Assembly (NCBI GenBank): GCA_023055425.1
Contig: JALGPY010000003.1
Span: 72,267,491 to 72,331,490, forward strand
Origin: Linanthus parryae
Taxonomy: Eukaryota; Streptophyta; Magnoliopsida; Ericales; Polemoniaceae
DNA length: 64,000 nucleotides
Direction of reading: 5' to 3'
Part shown: in pieces, positions 59,513 to 64,000 of the stretch
Position numbering within the stretch: position 1 is the first letter of the stretch
Layout: each line of letters begins with the position of its first letter
Translations under genes and position numbers: made by a program
The notes under the pieces: model-generated
Told to the model about the DNA's origin: nothing
The model's database searches: none
The model's input: only the letters and a program-made list of their open reading frames with translations

Positions 59513-62105
59513 TCATATGCGATAGCATTTCTTCCCGTTGGCGTAGAAGCTCTCTATCTCCTTACCCTCGGGGTCATGCTTTGCAATCCTCTTCAGAGTG
59601 TACACATTCTTCCGATGATATGCGATGCGCGGCGCCTCTTCGTGTGTGGGCGGCTTTTCCTTGGCATCTCCCCTTGTCACCATCACGCCCGCAGGTGACT
59701 GGTCCTTGATGTCCTCCCGGAGAGGTAAAGGAGTAGGGTTGAATGGTCCGGGTGTTTGCTCGTCCGCCATCTCGGTGAACCACACCGCCTCGCTGAGATG
59801 TGCTTCGTCCAAGTTGAACGGGTTAGTTGAGGCCGGTATCTCGACAATCCTGTCGTTCCAGATAGCTTTCATCACCTGGTGAGCCGTCGAAGGTATTGCG
59901 TCAAAGCGATGAATCCAGGCCCGACCTATGATCATGTGATATGTGGTGTTCGCGTCTATGACATAGAACTTCGCCGAGCACTTGATTTTGCCAATTTGAA
60001 CGCCTAGGCGGATCCATCCGATCGTCATTCTAGAATCGCTTCCGAATCCCACCAGCGGGGATGGACGCTTGACTACCTTGTGCTCGGGGATCCCTGCTAG
60101 CTTCAATGTGTGGAGTGGAACAACATTGACCGCTGCTCCTCCATCGACGAATGCTCGCTTGAATTCGACGCCGTTAATGATGGCGGTCACGTACAGGGGC
60201 CTCTGGTGGCTCGCATCTGTCTTCTTGTCGCTGGCAGAAAAGGTCATAATCTTTTCTGTGGAACGGGACGCCCTGATGACTTTCCGGTTGGAGACCACGA
60301 GGTCCTCCTCGTAGTCCTCTGCTACCCTTAAGATTGCTTTTGTCATATCCGTTCGGCATTTTTCGGAGAAGTTCATCTCGTTGAAGAATTTGTCGAAGCC
60401 ATGCGACCCTTTCATGCGGTCGGCGCGCTCATCTTCCGTGTCCATGCTGTAGTCTTCATCTTCATGGACTTCAGCAATGATGGGCAGACCATCCTCTGCG
60501 ACTTCTTCCAAGTCCACTATCGAGATCATGGCGACCTCTTTGCCCTTTGAGCCCGAATCTGTATGGGCAGGCAGCGGGTTGTTGCGCACATCCTTCCGGT
60601 GGTCGCTGACGATGAGTTCACCGTTCTTCATCTTCTGATCGAACGCGAATCTGAGCTTCTTGCACTCGGCTGTGGGGTGCATGACCTTGCCGTGGTATTC
60701 GCACCACTTAGGGTCCCTCGTCATCTCCTTGGAGGGTGCTTTCTCGAGCGGTGGCAGGACGCCGTCCTTGCGCCACTGTCTGCAGAGATCGCTCGCTTCC
60801 TCCACCGAGCATGGCAGAGGCGGTGCGTCGAAGTTTGTAACTTTTGCTTGCTTCTGGGGCGAAACTGTATTGACCTCAGCTTCGCGTCCCCGCTTGTAGC
60901 CAAATCTGCCGATCTTGTAGGTGGTGCCGCTCGCGGGTCGTTCTGGAGCGCTCTTCTTTCTCTGTCTCTCGACAATGGGCTCGATGTTCATCGTGCATTC
61001 GATGAGCTTTGAAAACGTAGGTGTTTGCAAATTGATCAGCATGCTTTTGTATTCATCTCGCATGCACTGCAGGCATATCTCTACGAGCCGGCTTTCGAGC
61101 ATTGGATCCTTGCACTCCAAGGATTTCGCTCTGAATTTCTTGATGAAAGTGATTCCATCTTCCTCGCGTTTCTGATACATCCGCGAGAGATGGATCATCG
61201 TCACCTTTTCTTCCATCTGGAAGAACTTGGTATAGAACTTCTGGACCATGTCGTCCCAAGTTTTCACAGATCCGGCCTCCAATGTTCGGTACCATTTGTA
61301 TGCTACATTCCCAAGAGTTTTTGGGAATTCTCGCATCAGCAGCTTGGGATCGGCTCCATATGGACCCATGACATCGATGAAACGCATGACATGCTCATGA
61401 GCGTTTCCATTGACGTCCTCGAACTTATCCCATTTGGGAGCCTTGTACCCCGCCGGGTTAGGCATGAGATAGATCTCTCGTGGAATGGGTGGATCGTTGT
61501 CTAGCTTCGGGATGATAGTATCCGCGAACGACTGATGAGCCAGGATGGAGTCCACGCGCTTCTGCAAAGACGTCATGCATTCTGGAATGCTCCCCTCGGT
61601 AGCTGGCGGAGGGGTTGCCGTAGGCGGTGGCGACACATATGCCGCCGGAGGATTGGGAGTGTATTGACTACCCACGTTTCCCCAGATTGTCGCTGGTGGA
61701 GGCAGAGTGTACTGCAGAGCTGGGTTGGACGCCAAAGCCGGGGGCTGAGAGCCGTGAGCAGCAGGGGGCAGCATTTGTGCCGTTGACCCTTGGACCGAAG
61801 GCAGCTGCAAGATGAGGGTTGGGAGGCGTGGCCGACACTCCCAATCCTGGAGTGGTAGGGGTTCCTCCTCCCTGAGGGATAGCGGTGGCTGGTGGAGGAT
61901 TTGGCGCAAGAGTGCCCAGAACGGCCAAGATCCGTTCTAACTGCGCAGATTGAGACTTGAGAGCTTTTGCCTGACTTTGGACAGTGGCGTCCAAAGACTC
62001 TAAAGTTGGTGCCTCGCCGGGAGTCGTCGGAGTACGGCGGGCCTCGTCTCCCGAGGGAGTTTCGGTGGAAGGCGATCGGTTGCTGACATCGTCCTCCTGA
62101 GACAT
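59513..62105 (-). pseudogene. Tat gag and protease
   Basis: ATG 62105 (MSQEDDVSNRSPS) starts 42 nt from the 5' LTR. A frameshift near 61765, in a CCCCC run, moves the reading into the long frame that ends at TGA 59513. gag domain: PIPREIYLMPNPAGYKAPKW, then FRAKSLECKD and the zinc-like WCEYHGKVMHPTAEC. Protease: FVDGGAAVNVVPL (usual D-G/S-G) and MIIGRAWIHRFDA. The stop at 59513 (CGCATATGA) is in frame with pol, so it is either a mutation or a readthrough site. Confidence 0.85.
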
Positions 62106-62124
62106 GGTTGCTTTTGCTGGTAAG

Positions 62125-62143
62125 TTTCACGTCGGGTTCACCA
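62125..62143 (-). promoter_or_regulatory. Tat primer-binding site
   Basis: Three bases from the 5' LTR the minus strand reads TGGTGAACCCGACGTGAAA. Its complement ends ...CACGTCGGGTTCACCA, which I believe is the 3' end of plant tRNA-Trp. The tRNA identity is from memory; the position and the TGG start are seen. Confidence 0.7.
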
Positions 62144-62146
62144 AAA

Positions 62147-62772
62147 TGTGCACAAGAGATTCCGGCAGGGAGACCTCCGTGTACACCGTGTGTAGTGGAT
62201 CAGGGATCGCACAGGAAGAGTAGGGGTGTGTGTAGGGAGAGAGCAAGTCAGTAGCAATGTCTGAGAGAGAGACAGAGGTTTGGCAGAGCTTCCGCGTATG
62301 GCAGTGTGTTCTCCTTTGTATGGAAAGGTTAACGATATATATATACTGGAGAACATGACCGTTGTAGTGTGGTTAATGCGCCCATTGATGGCGGCTTAAT
62401 TAGCTTAACCATAACGGCACGTTCGTCCGAGTATATAGGGACCGTTACAGCACGTGGTGCGCGAATACCGGAACCGTTACGAGGTTGACCGGGTTTGACC
62501 GGATTGACCGGGTCTAGGGAGCTCGTGCCATAGATCTCTCAAAACAGTTACTAAAGGTCGCGTGCGGGCTTGGCTCGCACGCGACAGGGCTTACTCTAGC
62601 CTCCAAACCACAAAGTCCCTACAAGTCCCGTGCAGTGGTATGCGAGGGCTCTGTCTCGCAGCCCCCACATGGATCAGCTCGGCTGGTGATCCTGTGTGTG
62701 TGGAGCACAATATGGTGTGCTGGATGGTTGCCACGTGGCTAAGATCTGCCATGTCATAAAGCAGTATCTACA
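62147..62772 (-). repeat. Tat 5' LTR, 626 bp
   Basis: Same length as the 3' LTR and identical as far as I can read. Ends TGTGCAC...TCTACA. See the 3' LTR entry for motifs. Confidence 0.92.
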
Positions 62773-64000
62773 GTAGACATAGCAGCACATTGTGCATTTG
62801 AATTTGACCCCAGGACATCCCTTCTTGACAAAGCATCAGCAGCTCTATTCTCATGTCCTTTTTTATATTGAATATCATAATGTAAGCCAAGTAGCTTAGA
62901 TATCCACTTTTGCTGCAAAACAGTGGTCAACTTTTGTTCCAGGAGATATTTAAGACTGTGATGACCAGTCTTAATTATAAATTTTTCCCCCTCTAAGCAT
63001 GGCCTCCATTTAGCTATAGCAAGCACTAAGGCTAACAATTCTTTCTCATAAGTTGACATTCCCAAATGCTTGGGAGATAGAGCTTTACTGAAATAAGCTA
63101 ATGGTTTGTTGTTTTGCATCAATACTGCACCTACCCCATCATTGCAAGCATCTGTTTCAACCACAAATACCTCATCAAAGTTTGGTAGAGTGAGGACTGG
63201 TTCTGTGCTCATAGCTTCCTTGAGAGTTTCAAAAGCAATTGTAGCTTCCTTACACCATTGAAACCCCACTTTCTTAAGCAATTGTGTCAAAGGTCTGGCA
63301 ATTGTACCATAATTTCTGAAAAATCTTCTATAGTACCCTGTCAGGCCTAGAAACCCTCTGAGTTCTTTGATGGTTTCAGGTTGTGGCCATTCTCTCATAG
63401 CTTGTAGTTTCTTAGGATCAGTCTGCACTCCCTCCTTGCTGATAATGTGACCCAAGTATTCTACAGCCTCAATTCCAAATGAACACTTACTTAGTTTAGC
63501 ATACAACTGATTAGCCCTCATGACCTCAAATACCATTTGCAGATGCCCGTAGTGTTCCTCCATTGAAGTACTGTACACAAGGATATCATCAAAGAAGACT
63601 AACACCATTTTCCTTATAAAATCCTTGAACACTTGATTCATTAAGCATTGAAATGTGGCAGGGGCATTTGTTAACCCAAAAGGCATCACTTTGAATCCAT
63701 ACAGACCTCCATGGATTCTGAATGCTATTTTGTAAATGTCATGTTCTGCCATCCTCACCTGGTGATAACCATCTCTTAGATCCAATTTAGAAAACACCAC
63801 AGCTGCCTTTAACTCATCCATAAGTTCATCTATCACTGGAATAGGAAACTTGTTTTTGACAGTGATAGCATTTAACCCCCTATAGTCCACACAAAATCTC
63901 CAAGTGCCATCCTTCTTCTTGACCAATAACACTGGAGCTGCAAAAGGACTGGTACTGGGTTGAATAGTCCCATTCTCTAACATTTCCTTAACCATCTTCT
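62773..64000 (-). pseudogene. Chromovirus reverse transcriptase and RNase H (runs off the window)
   Basis: Open on the minus strand from the window edge to the Tat insertion. [46 protein letters not shown], catalytic FFDDILVYS and [12 protein letters not shown]. RNase [27 protein letters not shown], then [13 protein letters not shown] where the family has TDHHSLK, so the catalytic Asp is Gly (GGT). It ends [12 protein letters not shown] and continues into the integrase linker at 47530. Confidence 0.88.

Larger units (their letters stand above)
47531..62772 (-). mobile_element. Tat-lineage Ty3/gypsy element carrying an antisense host-like gene
   Basis: LTRs 47531-48156 and 62147-62772, TSD GTAGA at 47526-47530 and 62773-62777. 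On the minus strand: 5' LTR, PBS, gag, protease, RT, RNase H, second (archaeal-type) RNase H, integrase, minisatellite, 3' LTR. On the plus strand between the minisatellite and the 3' LTR lies a six-exon PMD gene. The second RNase H and the FRDLN/CPKDDFPLP RT motifs mark the Tat lineage. Tat relatives are known for additional ORFs, some antisense, and for tandem repeats in the 3' UTR, which fits. LTR identity indicates a very recent insertion. Confidence 0.92.
32550..64000 (-). mobile_element. Ty3/gypsy chromovirus, host of both nested elements, 5' part outside window
   Basis: Three collinear minus-strand pieces belong together: RT-RNase H (64000-62773), RNase H/integrase linker and integrase (47530-46362), and integrase end with chromodomain and 3' LTR (33434 to about 32550). 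Each break coincides with a target-site duplication of an inserted element (GTAGA, GTAAC), and reading frames continue across both after removing one TSD copy. A chromodomain after the integrase and the GYPP motif place it among plant chromoviruses, probably the Tekay/Reina side. It carries frameshifts and a lost RNase H Asp, so it is dead. gag, protease and 5' LTR should lie beyond 64000. Confidence 0.85.

Overview
This is nuclear DNA of a flowering plant. The evidence is a multi-exon gene for an organellar (probably mitochondrial) class-I peptide chain release factor, and long stretches of plant-type transposable elements: Athila, Tat and chromovirus Ty3/gypsy elements, an L1-type LINE, TRIMs, and CACTA-, SINE- and MULE-like fragments. 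I cannot place it below angiosperm level. There is no prokaryotic signal and no organellar gene cluster.

Layout. 1-13.7 kb: the release-factor gene on the minus strand, nine exons visible (13694 down to 1240). The C-terminal exons lie beyond position 1. Its third intron is 7.2 kb and full of small elements: a solo TRIM LTR, a hairpin/TIR element, a MULE-like TIR pair and a compound TRIM. 13.84-21.50 kb: a 5'-complete but decayed LINE on the minus strand, about 145 bp upstream of the release-factor start codon, with a 565-bp TRIM inserted in its 5' region. 21.5-32.5 kb: gene-poor DNA with a plant-mobile-domain (PMD) gene fragment, two SINE-like copies, a CACTA terminus, an RNase H-like fragment, a 1.4-kb solo copia-type LTR with perfect TSD, and a PTTA/transposase_24 pseudogene.

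32.5-64 kb is a nest. The host is a minus-strand chromovirus whose 3' LTR and chromodomain end lie near 32.5-33.4 kb, its integrase at 46.4-47.5 kb and its RT-RNase H at 62.8-64 kb; its 5' part is outside the window. An Athila-type element (plus strand, 33435-46361, TSD GTAAC) split the region after the integrase core, and a Tat-type element (minus strand, 47531-62772, TSD GTAGA) split the region between RNase H and integrase.

Two features stand out. (1) The Tat element has two LTRs that look identical and a broken gag-pol, yet it carries on the opposite strand, between pol and the 3' LTR, an unbroken six-exon gene of about 1300 codons for a PMD protein. All five introns have consistent phase and GT/AG borders. 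(2) The Athila element carries arrays of a 14-bp near-palindrome, TGCGTTCAAACGCA and variants. One array lies about 85 bp upstream of the TATA box in each LTR, and another lies about 75 bp upstream of a TATATATA box in front of the extra ORF downstream of pol, as if one cis-module were used for two promoters. In addition, the Athila element's 5' internal part (PBS, leader, start of gag) is replaced by a 417-bp copy of the DNA that flanks its 3' LTR.

All exon borders, alignments and identities were read by eye. No search or alignment program was run.
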